Below, piece by piece: positions 24,728-33,566 of a stretch of 64,000 nucleotides of DNA; the first letter of the stretch is position 1; every line of letters starts with the position of its first letter. This DNA comes from JANQJD01 sp965601685 (GTDB taxonomy: Bacteria; Pseudomonadota; Alphaproteobacteria; Rhodospirillales; Rhodospirillaceae), in NCBI GenBank assembly GCA_965601685.1, contig CBFCWI010000001.1, positions 1-64,000 on the forward strand. The letters are read 5' to 3'. The notes beneath the pieces are model-generated. The model made no database searches and was not told where the DNA came from. It worked only from the letters and a program-made list of their open reading frames with translations. A program made the translations under genes and the position numbers.

Positions 24728-25410
24728 TGGGACAGAAAGTTAATCCAATTGGCTTGCGTCTGGGGATTAATCGAACATGGGATTCACGCTGGTTTGCGGA
24801 TGGAGAGTATGCTGACTTGTTGCATCGTGATTTGCACATTCGTGAGCACCTGAAAAAGAAGCTGACCCAGGCGGGTATTTCTCGGGTGATTATAGAACGG
24901 CCAGCGAAGAAAGCGCGGATTACGATCCACACAGCGAGGCCAGGTGTGGTGATCGGTAAGAAAGGACAGGATATAGAGGTCTTACGTAAAGATTTGCAGC
25001 GCATGACCGGAAGAGATATTCATCTTAATATTGTAGAGATTCGTAAGCCTGAATTGGATGCACAATTAGTCGCTGAGAATGTTGTCCAACAATTGGAGCG
25101 GCGGGTTGCCTTTCGGCGTGCTATGAAACGCGCTGTACAATCTGCTATGCGTCTTGGTGCACAGGGAATCCGTATTAATTGTTCTGGTAGGTTAGGGGGT
25201 GCAGAAATCGCACGAACAGAGTGGTATCGTGAAGGACGTGTGCCGTTGCACACGCTACGGGCCGATGTCGATTATGGGATTGCAACGGCAAAGACAACAT
25301 ATGGCACATGTGGCGTCAAGGTCTGGGTTTTTAAGGGAGAGGTCATGACGCATGATCCAATGGCTCAAGAGAGACGCCTGACTGAACAGCAGCAACAGGT
25401 AGGCCGCTGA
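24727..25410 (+). CDS. rpsC: 30S ribosomal protein S3
   Basis: mRNA-entry-channel protein with an N-terminal KH domain, 227 residues. MGQKVNPIGLRLGINRTWDSRWFA, the KH segment PGVVIGKKGQDIEVLRKDL and the C-terminal RLGGAEIARTEWYREGRVPLHTLRADVDYG-type region are intact. It overlaps rplV by one base (TAATG). Confidence 0.98.
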   Translation: MGQKVNPIGLRLGINRTWDSRWFADGEYADLLHRDLHIREHLKKKLTQAGISRVIIERPAKKARITIHTARPGVVIGKKGQDIEVLRKDLQRMTGRDIHLNIVEIRKPELDAQLVAENVVQQLERRVAFRRAMKRAVQSAMRLGAQGIRINCSGRLGGAEIARTEWYREGRVPLHTLRADVDYGIATAKTTYGTCGVKVWVFKGEVMTHDPMAQERRLTEQQQQVGR

Positions 25411-25424
25411 TAGGGATTAAGAGC

Positions 25425-25844
25425 ATGCTGAGTCCGAAGCGGAGTAAGTTCCGTAAGCAGCACAAGGGCCGCATTCATGGGATGGCACACAGAGGAAGCA
25501 ACCTGAATTTTGGAGCCTATGGCCTCAAAGCCCTGGAACCTGATAGAGTGACAGCCCGCCAGATTGAAGCAGCCAGGCGGGCAATCACACGGCAGATGAG
25601 GCGACAAGGACGTGTATGGATTAGGGTTTTTCCGGATATTCCAGTATCCGTAAAGCCAGCTGAGGTGCGTATGGGTTCCGGTAAGGGATCACCGGAATAT
25701 TGGGTGTGTCGTGTGCAACCCGGTCGGATTCTGTTTGAAATAGATGGTGTAGCAGAGGAAACTGCTCGTCAGGCTTTCACCCTGGCAGCAGCTAAGTTAC
25801 CCATCAAAACCAGATTTGTGACCCGTTTGCCTGGGGAAGTGTGA
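25425..25844 (+). CDS. rplP: 50S ribosomal protein L16
   Basis: tRNA-site protein near the peptidyl transferase centre, 139 residues, starting MLSPKRSKFRKQHKGR. The core RVWIRVFPDIPVSVKPAEVRMGSGKG is exact for the family, and contains the arginine that is hydroxylated in some bacteria. It is 14 bases from rpsC. Confidence 0.98.
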   Translation: MLSPKRSKFRKQHKGRIHGMAHRGSNLNFGAYGLKALEPDRVTARQIEAARRAITRQMRRQGRVWIRVFPDIPVSVKPAEVRMGSGKGSPEYWVCRVQPGRILFEIDGVAEETARQAFTLAAAKLPIKTRFVTRLPGEV

Positions 25845-25847
25845 ACT

Positions 25848-26060
25848 ATGACAGAAATAGAGAAAATTCGTGTTCGCACCATTAATGAACTCGGTGTGCA
25901 GCTTTTAGAATTGAAGAAAGAGCAATTTAATCTTCGCTTCCAAAAGGCAGGTGGACAGCTTGAGAATACAGCGAGGGTTAGACAAGTTCGGCGGGAGATT
26001 GCCAGAGTGAAGACTGCCCTAGGTGAGCGCAGCCGTGAGGCCTCAGAGAGGAGGATGTAG
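25848..26060 (+). CDS. rpmC: 50S ribosomal protein L29
   Basis: Small helical tunnel-exit protein, 70 residues, starting three bases after rplP. LGVQLLELKKEQFNLRFQKAGGQLENTARVRQVRREIARVKT is the family pattern. There is no clear ribosome-binding site, so coupling to rplP is likely. Confidence 0.96.
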   Translation: MTEIEKIRVRTINELGVQLLELKKEQFNLRFQKAGGQLENTARVRQVRREIARVKTALGERSREASERRM

Positions 26061-26062
26061 AG

Positions 26063-26314
26063 ATGCCGAAGCGGATACTGCAGGGGGTAGTGATCAGCGA
26101 TAAAATGGATAAAACCGTCGTTGTAAGAGTTGAACGGCGTGTTATGCATGCTGTGTATAAGAAGTTTATTCAACGGTCTAAGAAATACCACACCCATGAC
26201 GAGCTGAATCAGTATAGGACTGGTAATGCAGTGCGAATCCGCGAGTGTCGTCCACTATCCCGTACAAAAAGATGGGAAGTGATAGCAGATGAGGACAAGC
26301 GGGATTCTGCATAA
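26063..26314 (+). CDS. rpsQ: 30S ribosomal protein S17
   Basis: Early 16S rRNA-binding protein, 83 residues. MPKRILQGVVISDKMDKTVVVRVERRVMH and RIRECRPLSRTKRWEVI are typical. GAGGAGGA inside the end of rpmC serves as its ribosome-binding site, and the genes are two bases apart. Confidence 0.97.
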   Translation: MPKRILQGVVISDKMDKTVVVRVERRVMHAVYKKFIQRSKKYHTHDELNQYRTGNAVRIRECRPLSRTKRWEVIADEDKRDSA

Positions 26315-26348
26315 GAAGTCAGTTCCAAGGTAGGTAGGGAAGGGAACC

Positions 26349-26717
26349 ATGATCCAGATGCAGACCAATCTTGACGTGGCCGATAATTCTGGTGCCCGTC
26401 GAGTCACATGCATCAAGGTGCTAGGTGGTTCGAAGCGAAAAACAGCTGCAGCTGGCGACATTATTGTAGTCTCCGTGAAGGAGGCTATTCCGCGTGGGCG
26501 TGTGAAGAAGGGTGATGTTTACCGTGCGGTAGTTGTTCGGACTGCGAAAGAGATACGTCGCCATGATGGTACTGCTATTCGTTTTGATCGTAATGCCACT
26601 GTCCTGCTTAACAAGCAGGGAGAACCCATTGGGACACGCATCTTTGGCCCGGTAGTACGGGAACTAAGGGCGAGGAAGTATATGAAGGTGATCTCGCTTG
26701 CACCAGAGGTGTTGTAA
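26349..26717 (+). CDS. rplN: 50S ribosomal protein L14
   Basis: Subunit-interface protein, 122 residues, opening the spc segment. MIQMQTNLDVADNSGARRVTCIKVLGG and the C-terminal ELRARKYMKVISLAPEVL are family hallmarks. The ATG is preceded by AGGTAGGGAAGGG. It overlaps rplX by one base. Confidence 0.98.
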   Translation: MIQMQTNLDVADNSGARRVTCIKVLGGSKRKTAAAGDIIVVSVKEAIPRGRVKKGDVYRAVVVRTAKEIRRHDGTAIRFDRNATVLLNKQGEPIGTRIFGPVVRELRARKYMKVISLAPEVL

Positions 26718-27037
26718 TGGCGAAATTAAGGATCAAAAAGGGGGATCGTGTTGTTGTTATTGCAGGTAGGGACAGAGGCAGGCGTGGAGAGGTCCTCCAA
26801 GTACTCCCAAAAGAGAATCGTGTCGTTGTACAAGGTGTCAATCTCGTCAAGAAGCACCAACGCCAGTCGCAGAGACAAGAAGGTGGTATCATCCAGAAAG
26901 AAGCACCCATCAATGTGTCAAACGTTGCCCACATAGATCCCAAGACTCACCAGCCTACTCGTGTAAGATTCGAGGTCCTAGAAGATGGGAACAAGGTACG
27001 TATCGCCTCGCGTTCAGGTGAGAGGATTGACAGATAG
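26717..27037 (+). CDS. rplX: 50S ribosomal protein L24
   Basis: Assembly initiator of the large subunit with a KOW domain, 106 residues. KKGDRVVVIAGRDRGRRGEVLQVLPKENRVVVQGVNLVKKH is typical. The start overlaps the rplN stop (TAATG). Confidence 0.97.
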   Translation: MAKLRIKKGDRVVVIAGRDRGRRGEVLQVLPKENRVVVQGVNLVKKHQRQSQRQEGGIIQKEAPINVSNVAHIDPKTHQPTRVRFEVLEDGNKVRIASRSGERIDR

Positions 27038-27048
27038 GAAAGAATCCT

Positions 27049-27588
27049 ATGACTCGGTTGCGGGAACATTATGAAAAGACTGTCAGGCTGGTACTTGTTA
27101 AGCAGTTTGGGTACGGCAACCTTCTGGCAGTCCCGCGGCTTGAAAAAATAGTTATCAACCTGGGTGTAGGTGATGCCGTTCAAGATTCGAAGAAAATAGA
27201 GTCAGCAGTGGCGGATCTGATGGCGATTACTGGGCAGAGCCCCGTGGTCACGAAGGCCAAAAAGTCCATTGCAACATTTAAAGTACGCCAGGGTATGGCT
27301 ATAGGATGCAAAGTCACTCTACGCAAGCAACGCATGTATGAGTTCCTAGACCGGCTGGTGACCATTGCTCTCCCGCGTGTTCGTGACTTTCGCGGCGTAC
27401 CTAGCAGAAGTTTTGATGGGCTGGGCAATTTTTCGATGGGTCTGAAGGAGCAGTTGATCTTTCCGGAGATCAACTATGATAAAGTCGATTCTGTGCGCGG
27501 CATGGATATTACCATTTGTACGACTGCGCAGACAGACGAGGAGGCAAAAGCTTTACTTGCCAACTTCAATATACCATTCCAGAGTTGA
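27049..27588 (+). CDS. rplE: 50S ribosomal protein L5
   Basis: 5S rRNA-binding protein of the central protuberance, 179 residues. RLEKIVINLGVGDAVQDSKKIESAV, KKSIATFKVRQGMAIGCKVTLR and the C-terminal GMDITICTTAQTDEEAKALL match the family. AGGAAAG precedes the ATG. Confidence 0.98.
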   Translation: MTRLREHYEKTVRLVLVKQFGYGNLLAVPRLEKIVINLGVGDAVQDSKKIESAVADLMAITGQSPVVTKAKKSIATFKVRQGMAIGCKVTLRKQRMYEFLDRLVTIALPRVRDFRGVPSRSFDGLGNFSMGLKEQLIFPEINYDKVDSVRGMDITICTTAQTDEEAKALLANFNIPFQS

Positions 27589-27604
27589 GGGACAGAGGAT
27601 TTGT

Positions 27605-27910
27605 ATGGCGCGAGTCAGTAGCATGGAGCGTAATAAGAAGCGTGAACGCCTGGCTAGGCAACAGGCCGCTGGGCGCGGGCGTTTGAAGACGATTATCATG
27701 GACCGTACGGCCTCACCAGAGGAGCGTTTTGCAGCTGTGCTGAAGTTAGCAGCGATGGCGCGTAACGGTGCAATAGGGCGGGTACGTAATCGGTGTGAAA
27801 TTACAGGAAGGCCACGTGGGACGTATAGGAAGTTCAAGCTTGGCCGTGTGATGTTGCGTGATCTAGCTTCAAAAGGTCAGATTCCTGGCATGGTTAAGTC
27901 AAGCTGGTAA
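27605..27910 (+). CDS. rpsN: 30S ribosomal protein S14 (zinc-free form)
   Basis: 101-residue S14 from the ATG at 27605. The longer in-frame ATG at 27476 lies within rplE and is rejected. Length and sequence (RCEITGRPRGTYRKFKLGRVMLRDLASKGQIPGMVKSSW) show the C-minus form without the four zinc cysteines, as usual in proteobacteria. Confidence 0.97.
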   Translation: MARVSSMERNKKRERLARQQAAGRGRLKTIIMDRTASPEERFAAVLKLAAMARNGAIGRVRNRCEITGRPRGTYRKFKLGRVMLRDLASKGQIPGMVKSSW

Positions 27911-27920
27911 GGGGTAAGCA

Positions 27921-28319
27921 ATGGCATTTTCTGATCCACTGGGTGACATGCTGACTCGTATCCGGAATGCTCAACGCGCCCGTAAATCTAGTGTTGTGAC
28001 ACCTGCTTCCAAGTTACGTGAGAATGTACTGAGTGTTTTGAAGCGTGAAGGTTATATTAATAGTTACAAACACAATATTGTACGTAGTGGAGTTGTGGAG
28101 ATACATATTGATCTGAAATATATAGAAGGGCAGTCTGTGATTCGCGAAATTGCGCGTATCTCTAAACCTGGTCGTCGAGTTTATGCAAAAATCTCGGAGT
28201 TGCCGAAGGTGCATAACGGCCTTGGAATCAGCATTCTGTCGACGCCTAGGGGAGTACTATCTGATCACGAGGCTCGTCAAGCTAATATGGGTGGAGAGAT
28301 CTTATGTCAGGTCTTCTGA
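27921..28319 (+). CDS. rpsH: 30S ribosomal protein S8
   Basis: 16S rRNA-binding protein of the platform, 132 residues. In E. coli S8 is the translational repressor of the spc operon. FSDPLGDMLTRIRNAQ and the C-terminal GLGISILSTPRGVLSDHEAR region are typical. Confidence 0.98.
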   Translation: MAFSDPLGDMLTRIRNAQRARKSSVVTPASKLRENVLSVLKREGYINSYKHNIVRSGVVEIHIDLKYIEGQSVIREIARISKPGRRVYAKISELPKVHNGLGISILSTPRGVLSDHEARQANMGGEILCQVF

Positions 28320-28349
28320 GAATGGGCGATCGCTGAGGAGGAGCAGTCG

Positions 28350-28883
28350 ATGTCGCGCATCGGCAAATATCCTGTACCTGTGCCAAGTGAAGTGACTATC
28401 GTCCTCGGTGATGGTGAGATTACGGCTCATGGTAGACAGGGGACACTATCGATAAGATTGCGATCAGAGATTGCTGTTTTCATGAAGGATAGCAGTGTGT
28501 GGGTGAGTCCGCGTGCAGATAACAAATTCGCCCGCGCCATGTGGGGTACAACTAGGGCGAAGATCCGCAACATGGTTGTTGGTGTGGATCAGGGTTTTTC
28601 CAAACGCCTCGATATCGTGGGTGTTGGATACAGGGCCGCAGTTCATGAGAATATCCTCACGATGGCGCTTGGATTCTCACATGAGATCGTCTATCCGATC
28701 CCGGAATGTGTCACCATTCGATGTGATTCACCAATCACAATGACGATTACTGGGGCTTCGAAAGAGCGCGTTGGACAGGTTGCAGCGGAAATCCGCTCCT
28801 ATCGGCCCCCTGAACCTTATAAGGGAAAGGGTGTACAATATGCCGATGAGCAGATCTTCCGCAAGGAAGGAAAGAAGAAGTGA
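28350..28883 (+). CDS. rplF: 50S ribosomal protein L6
   Basis: Large-subunit protein with two related domains, 177 residues. MSRIGKYPVPVPSEVTI, LDIVGVGYRAAV and the C-terminal IRSYRPPEPYKGKGVQYADE are family signatures. A strong GAGGAGGAG site precedes the ATG. Confidence 0.98.
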   Translation: MSRIGKYPVPVPSEVTIVLGDGEITAHGRQGTLSIRLRSEIAVFMKDSSVWVSPRADNKFARAMWGTTRAKIRNMVVGVDQGFSKRLDIVGVGYRAAVHENILTMALGFSHEIVYPIPECVTIRCDSPITMTITGASKERVGQVAAEIRSYRPPEPYKGKGVQYADEQIFRKEGKKK

Positions 28884-29245
28884 TGAGGACTGCGCAAGAT
28901 GCTTTTGTGCGTCGTCGATGGCGTACTCGTTTTAATATCAAGCGTAAAAGTGGCGGGAAATTGCGTCTCTCTGTTCACAGAACTGATCGTCACATTTATG
29001 CCCAGATCATCGATGACTCAGCGGGCCGTACATTAGCAGCTGCCTCCACTCTTGATAAAAAGCTGCGCGAGCAGTTGAGGACTGGTACAGATAAAGTAGC
29101 GGCTGCAGCAGTAGGTACACTCATTGCGCAACGTGCCCTGGCAGTGGGTGTAAAGGAAGTTTTCTTTGATCGCGGCGGTTTTTTATTTCACGGGCGTGTT
29201 CAGGCTCTTGCGGACGCAGCGCGGAACGGTGGGTTAGTATTTTGA
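28883..29245 (+). CDS. rplR: 50S ribosomal protein L18
   Basis: 5S rRNA-binding protein, 120 residues from the ATG at 28883, which overlaps the rplF stop by one base. A GTG three bases earlier is the alternative. KLRLSVHRTDRHIYAQIIDDSAGRTLAAAST and FDRGGFLFHGRVQALADAARNGGL are typical. Confidence 0.97.
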   Translation: MRTAQDAFVRRRWRTRFNIKRKSGGKLRLSVHRTDRHIYAQIIDDSAGRTLAAASTLDKKLREQLRTGTDKVAAAAVGTLIAQRALAVGVKEVFFDRGGFLFHGRVQALADAARNGGLVF

Positions 29246-29260
29246 GGGGGTTCAGGCAAT

Positions 29261-29845
29261 ATGGCGCGGCAATCAAATAGCGAGCGGTCCACTAGAAATG
29301 AACGAGGACGTGACCGCGAGCGAGAACGCGAGGAGGAGTTTGTCGATAAACTAGTTCACATCAATCGTGTTGCAAAGGTGGTCAAGGGCGGGAGACGGTT
29401 TTCATTTGCGGCGCTTGTAGTAGTCGGTGATACCAAGGGCCGGGTTGGCTTTGGCTCTGGCAAGGCGCGCGAAGTGCCGGAGGCTATTCGCAAAGCAACT
29501 GATCAGGCAAAACGTGAGATGATTCGTGTCCCTTTACGGGAAGGAAGGACTCTACATCACGATGTGCGCGGTCATTTTGGAGCTGGACATGTTATTTTAC
29601 GGGCCGTACCTGCTGGAACAGGTATCATTGCAGGTGGACCAATGCGGGCGGTATTTGAAACAATGGGTATGCAGGATGTAGTGGCTAAATGTGTTGGTAC
29701 GACTAATCCACACAATATGGTCAATGCTACCTTCAACGCTTTACGGATGCTCATGAGCCCGCGCGCGGTAGCGGCTAAGCGTGGCAAGAAGGTGGGAGAG
29801 ATCATTAGCAGGCGCGACGGGACGATGTCCCTTACGGGGACGTGA
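29261..29845 (+). CDS. rpsE: 30S ribosomal protein S5
   Basis: Fidelity protein at the mRNA entry, 194 residues. An N-terminal charged tail of about 30 residues, rich in Arg and Glu, precedes the family core FVDKLVHINRVAKVVKGGRRFSF. The C-terminal fold (GTGIIAGGPMRAVFETMG) is intact. Such a tail is not unusual for alphaproteobacterial S5. Confidence 0.98.
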   Translation: MARQSNSERSTRNERGRDREREREEEFVDKLVHINRVAKVVKGGRRFSFAALVVVGDTKGRVGFGSGKAREVPEAIRKATDQAKREMIRVPLREGRTLHHDVRGHFGAGHVILRAVPAGTGIIAGGPMRAVFETMGMQDVVAKCVGTTNPHNMVNATFNALRMLMSPRAVAAKRGKKVGEIISRRDGTMSLTGT

Positions 29846-29863
29846 GGGTAACAGGAAAAGATT

Positions 29864-30052
29864 ATGGCGGCGTCAAGGATCAAGGTAACTCAAGTCCGCA
29901 GTGGTGCAGGATGTAGGAGGAATCAAATTGCCACATTAAAGGGGCTAGGGCTCAATAAGATTGGCCGGAGCAAGATTCTAGAGAATACACCTGCCGTTCG
30001 TGGCATGGTCAATAAAGTGGCCCATCTGGTAGTAGCAGAATCTGTATGTTAG
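29864..30052 (+). CDS. rpmD: 50S ribosomal protein L30
   Basis: Small 62-residue protein with the ferredoxin-like core IKVTQVRSGAGCRRNQIATLKGLGLNKIGRS and NTPAVRGMVNKVAHLV. AGGAAAAG precedes the ATG. Some reduced genomes lack L30; it is intact here. Confidence 0.96.
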   Translation: MAASRIKVTQVRSGAGCRRNQIATLKGLGLNKIGRSKILENTPAVRGMVNKVAHLVVAESVC

Positions 30053-30095
30053 AGGGCGCAGGTTAGGCAATGATAAAGAAAAAGAAGAGTAGGTC

Positions 30096-30554
30096 ATGAA
30101 GCTGAACGAACTTCGTGATCACAGAGGAGCCACTAAAGCTGGCAAACGTGTTGGTCGTGGTATTGGCTCAGGCAAGGGCAAGACTTGTGGACGTGGTGGA
30201 AAGGGACAAACGGCACGCACAGGTGTTGCCATCAACGGATTTGAAGGTGGCCAAATGCCGATTTATCGGCGTTTACCGAAACGTGGTTTCACTAATGTGT
30301 TTCGTCGCAAGTTTTCTATCATAAGTGTTGGGCGTCTACAGGAAGCTGTGGACTCTGGCAGACTTGACCCAGTGGATAGAGTGACGGTTCACTCTCTGGT
30401 CTCTAAACGGGTTATTACTCACCCATGCAGCGGCGTTCGGTTGCTAGCACAAGGTAGGCTACGCGTAGCTCTTGTGATCGAAGTCAACGGTGCTTCACAG
30501 GCAGCTATTAAGGCTGTGACAAAAGTTGGTGGACAGGTAGTTGTGACAGAATAA
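30096..30554 (+). CDS. rplO: 50S ribosomal protein L15
   Basis: Late-assembly protein, 152 residues. MKLNELRDHRGATKAGKRVGRGIGSGKGKTCGRGGKGQTAR and GFEGGQMPIYRRLPKRGFTN are the N-terminal hallmarks. It lies directly before secY in the spc segment, as is universal. Confidence 0.98.
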   Translation: MKLNELRDHRGATKAGKRVGRGIGSGKGKTCGRGGKGQTARTGVAINGFEGGQMPIYRRLPKRGFTNVFRRKFSIISVGRLQEAVDSGRLDPVDRVTVHSLVSKRVITHPCSGVRLLAQGRLRVALVIEVNGASQAAIKAVTKVGGQVVVTE

Positions 30555-30575
30555 GACGGGAAAGGTCTAAACAGC

Positions 30576-31925
30576 ATGCCATCTGCCGCTGAACAGCTTG
30601 CGGCCAATATTAATCTAGGTGTCTTCGCGAAGGCAACCGAACTGAAGAAGCGTTTATGGTTCACGCTGGGCGCCCTTGTTGTTTATAGGCTAGGGACTTA
30701 CATTCCTTTACCCGGGATTGATGCCAGGGTTTTACAGGATATCTTCCAGCAGAATGCTGGCGGTATCCTCGGTATGTTTGATATGTTAGCTGGTGGTGCT
30801 CTGTCGCGTATGACAATCTTTGCCTTAAACATCATGCCATATATTTCTGCTTCTATCATCATGCAATTAATGACAACTGTTTCATCCACTCTGGAGACGT
30901 TAAAGAAAGAGGGTGAGATTGGGCGAAAGAAAATCAACCAGTATACACGTTATCTGACTGTTTTGATCGCAGCTTTACAAGCGTACGGTATTGCTGTTGG
31001 TCTTGAAGGGATGACTGCGAGCATGAGCTCAGATTCAGCAGTTGTATGGGGTAGCTTTGAATTTCGTTTTGCTGCAGTGGTAACTCTTGTGGGTGGTACA
31101 GTGTTTCTGATGTGGCTTGGTGAGCAAATCACTACGCGTGGTATCGGTAATGGCATTTCTCTAATTATATTTTCTGGTATTGTTGCAAATCTGCCGCATG
31201 CTTTGGTAGCAACTCTAGAACTAGGGCGCACGGGCGCGTTATCAGTTCTAGTCATTATTAGTCTACTCGTCATGGCAGTTTCTGTTGTCATGGTGATTGT
31301 GTTAGTTGAACGCGCGCAACGCCGTATCTTGGTGCAATATCCAAAACGGCAGCAAGGCACGCGAGTATACGGAGGGGAAAGCACACATTTACCGCTAAAA
31401 GTAAATGCGGCTGGTGTTATCCCTCCTATCTTCGCTAGCTCTATCCTTCTTCTGCCAATCACAGTCGCAAGTTTTACAGCAGAGCGGGGACCTGAATGGC
31501 TTGCGACTCTCACGGTTCTATTAGGACACGGGCAACCCTTGTATCTCGGGCTGTATACCACGCTGATAGCATTCTTTGCGTTCTTTTACACGGCTGTGGT
31601 TTTTAATCCAACAGAAACTGCAGATAATTTGAAAAAATATGGTGGGTTCGTTCTGGGGATCCGACCTGGGAAAAACACAGCCGACTACCTTGATCACGTA
31701 TTAACACGCTTGACAGTTGTTGGTGCTTTTTATCTAGTGATATTGAGTGTTTTACCAGAGTTACTTATCTCACATTGGGCTGTACCCTTCTATTTTGGTG
31801 GCACCAGTCTTCTCATCGTCGTCACAGTTACAATGGATACAGTGGCACAAATCCAATCACATCTGCTAGCCCATCAGTATGAAGGATTAATCAAGCGGGC
31901 TAAACTAAGGGGGAAACGTGGATGA
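30576..31925 (+). CDS. secY: preprotein translocase subunit SecY
   Basis: Central channel of the Sec translocon in the inner membrane, 449 residues with ten predicted membrane segments. Landmarks are YRLGTYIPLPGID before the plug, the ALNIMPYISASIIMQL segment, LMWLGEQITTRGIGNGISLIIF, and the cytoplasmic loop FNPTETADNLKKYGGFVLGIRPG. AAAGG precedes the ATG. The stop overlaps the adk start by four bases. Confidence 0.98.
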   Translation: MPSAAEQLAANINLGVFAKATELKKRLWFTLGALVVYRLGTYIPLPGIDARVLQDIFQQNAGGILGMFDMLAGGALSRMTIFALNIMPYISASIIMQLMTTVSSTLETLKKEGEIGRKKINQYTRYLTVLIAALQAYGIAVGLEGMTASMSSDSAVVWGSFEFRFAAVVTLVGGTVFLMWLGEQITTRGIGNGISLIIFSGIVANLPHALVATLELGRTGALSVLVIISLLVMAVSVVMVIVLVERAQRRILVQYPKRQQGTRVYGGESTHLPLKVNAAGVIPPIFASSILLLPITVASFTAERGPEWLATLTVLLGHGQPLYLGLYTTLIAFFAFFYTAVVFNPTETADNLKKYGGFVLGIRPGKNTADYLDHVLTRLTVVGAFYLVILSVLPELLISHWAVPFYFGGTSLLIVVTVTMDTVAQIQSHLLAHQYEGLIKRAKLRGKRG

Positions 31926-32575
31926 AGGATATGAAGGGTATACGTATCATTCTCATGGGTCCACCAGGAGGGGGGAAAGGAACCCAGGCGAAGTTTTTAC
32001 AGGATAGGTATGGCATTGTACACCTTTCTACTGGTGATATGCTGCGCGCAGCTGTGGAGAAAAAAACAGCAGTTGGTCTGGAGGCTCAGACGGCAATGGA
32101 ATCTGGCCAACTAGTATCTGATGATATTGTGATTAGGATTATCGCTGATAGGCTCAAAGAGAGCGACTGTGTTCATGGCTTTGTCTTAGATGGATTTCCG
32201 CGCACAGTGGTTCAGGCGGAGATGTTGGAGCAGTTACTCGTGGACCAGCCCTTGACTCAGGTCATTGAGGTACGTGTCCCAGACGAGATGCTAGTACAGC
32301 GTATTTCTGGACGCTTTGCCTGTGCTCAATGTGGTGCTGGCTATCATGACGTGTTTAAACAACTAAGGGTTGAAGGTGTATGTGATGTATGCGGCAGCAC
32401 GATGTTCACTCGTCGCAAAGATGATCATGAAGAGACTGTTAAGGCACGTCTGCAAGCATACCATGCGCAGACAGCACCACTTCTTCCTTATTACTCTAAT
32501 AAGTTGCAGGTTATTGATGGTGCAGCCTCTATTGAGGAGGTAATGAAACAGATAGAAATGGTTTTGATCGCTTAA
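31922..32575 (+). CDS. adk: adenylate kinase, zinc-LID type
   Basis: Interconverts ATP, ADP and AMP, 217 residues, long form. P-loop GPPGGGKGT, the AMP-site STGDMLRAAV and DGFPRTVVQAEML are present. The LID carries four cysteines (CAQC about residue 134 and CDVC about 154) in the C-x2-C ... C-x2-C pattern that binds zinc. The ATG at 31922 overlaps secY; an internal ATG at 31931 is an alternative start three codons later. Confidence 0.97.
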   Translation: MKDMKGIRIILMGPPGGGKGTQAKFLQDRYGIVHLSTGDMLRAAVEKKTAVGLEAQTAMESGQLVSDDIVIRIIADRLKESDCVHGFVLDGFPRTVVQAEMLEQLLVDQPLTQVIEVRVPDEMLVQRISGRFACAQCGAGYHDVFKQLRVEGVCDVCGSTMFTRRKDDHEETVKARLQAYHAQTAPLLPYYSNKLQVIDGAASIEEVMKQIEMVLIA

Positions 32576-32671
32576 CATCAGGAAGATTCATGGCAAGACT
32601 TTCCAGGGATTTGCAGTCAGGAATAGAAGCGGTGTAGGGTGATTTGCCTTCAATGTAAGGGAGGGCAGGGT

Positions 32672-33049
32672 TTGGCACGTATTGCTGGAGTCAATATCCC
32701 AACTAATAAACGCGTTGTCATCGCGTTGACGTATGTTTACGGCGTTGGGCGGATTATGGCAGCTGAGATTTGTCAGAAGGTCGGTATTGCTAACGATTAC
32801 AGGGTTAGTCAGCTAACTGACGAGGAGGTCTTGCGTATTCGTGAGGTGATAGACTGGGAATATAAGGTTGAAGGTGAAAGACGCCGTGAAGTGGCCATGA
32901 ATATCAAGCGGTTAATGGATTTAGGCTGCTATCGAGGGCTCCGGCATCGCCGAGGCCTTCCGGTTCGTGGACAACGGACTCACACCAACGCCCGCACTCG
33001 TAAGGGTCCGGCAAGGGCCATCGCTGGTAAGAAGAAGGTTACCAAATAA
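32672..33049 (+). CDS. rpsM: 30S ribosomal protein S13 (TTG start)
   Basis: Head protein contacting the P-site tRNA, 125 residues. Homology begins exactly at ARIAGVNIPTNKRV, and the codon before it is TTG at 32672, preceded by AAGGGAGGGCAGGG. A GTG at 32639 in the same frame would add 11 cysteine-containing residues unlike any S13. I therefore take TTG as the start, which is unusual for a ribosomal protein. The C-terminal GLPVRGQRTHTNARTRKG is intact. Confidence 0.95.
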   Translation: MARIAGVNIPTNKRVVIALTYVYGVGRIMAAEICQKVGIANDYRVSQLTDEEVLRIREVIDWEYKVEGERRREVAMNIKRLMDLGCYRGLRHRRGLPVRGQRTHTNARTRKGPARAIAGKKKVTK

Positions 33050-33103
33050 TAATAGTTAATAACGGATTTTGAGATCCGGGCAGCAGCGAGCAACAGGAAG
33101 ATC

Positions 33104-33493
33104 ATGGCCAGGCCAGTGCAGAAAACGCGCAGACGGGAGCGTAAGAACATAACTTCGGGTATGGCTCACGTCAGTGCATCCTTCAATAATACCAAGATTA
33201 CTATTACTGACGTGCAGGGTAATGCGATTGCCTGGTCCTCCGCTGGATCGCAGGGGTTCAAGGGATCACGTAAGTCGACACCATATGCTGCCCAGGTGGC
33301 AGCAGAGGAGGTAGGCCGCAAGGCCCAGGAGCACGGTATGAAGGTCCTGGATGTACTAGTAACAGGACCGGGTTCAGGTCGTGAATCAGCTCTGCGAGCC
33401 CTGCAGGCTGTTGGATTCACTATTTCTTCGATTCGGGATGTCACACCTATTCCGCACAATGGCTGTCGGCCCCGTAAACGCCGTCGCGTGTAG
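33104..33493 (+). CDS. rpsK: 30S ribosomal protein S11
   Basis: Platform protein, 129 residues. GMAHVSASFNNTKITITDVQGNAIAWSSAG and the C-terminal SIRDVTPIPHNGCRPRKRRRV are universal signatures. AGGAAG precedes the ATG. Confidence 0.98.
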   Translation: MARPVQKTRRRERKNITSGMAHVSASFNNTKITITDVQGNAIAWSSAGSQGFKGSRKSTPYAAQVAAEEVGRKAQEHGMKVLDVLVTGPGSGRESALRALQAVGFTISSIRDVTPIPHNGCRPRKRRRV

Positions 33494-33566
33494 AAGCTAC
33501 GTGTCATGGCAGACGGTTGCGTAGTAGTTATGCGACAGGGATTGTCAGCTGGGATGGGATAAGAAC

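Noticed and set aside
30950..31561. 203-codon minus-strand frame
   Set aside because: Antisense to secY, whose protein is unmistakable; the frame has low-complexity Thr/Arg/Ser content typical of a shadow.
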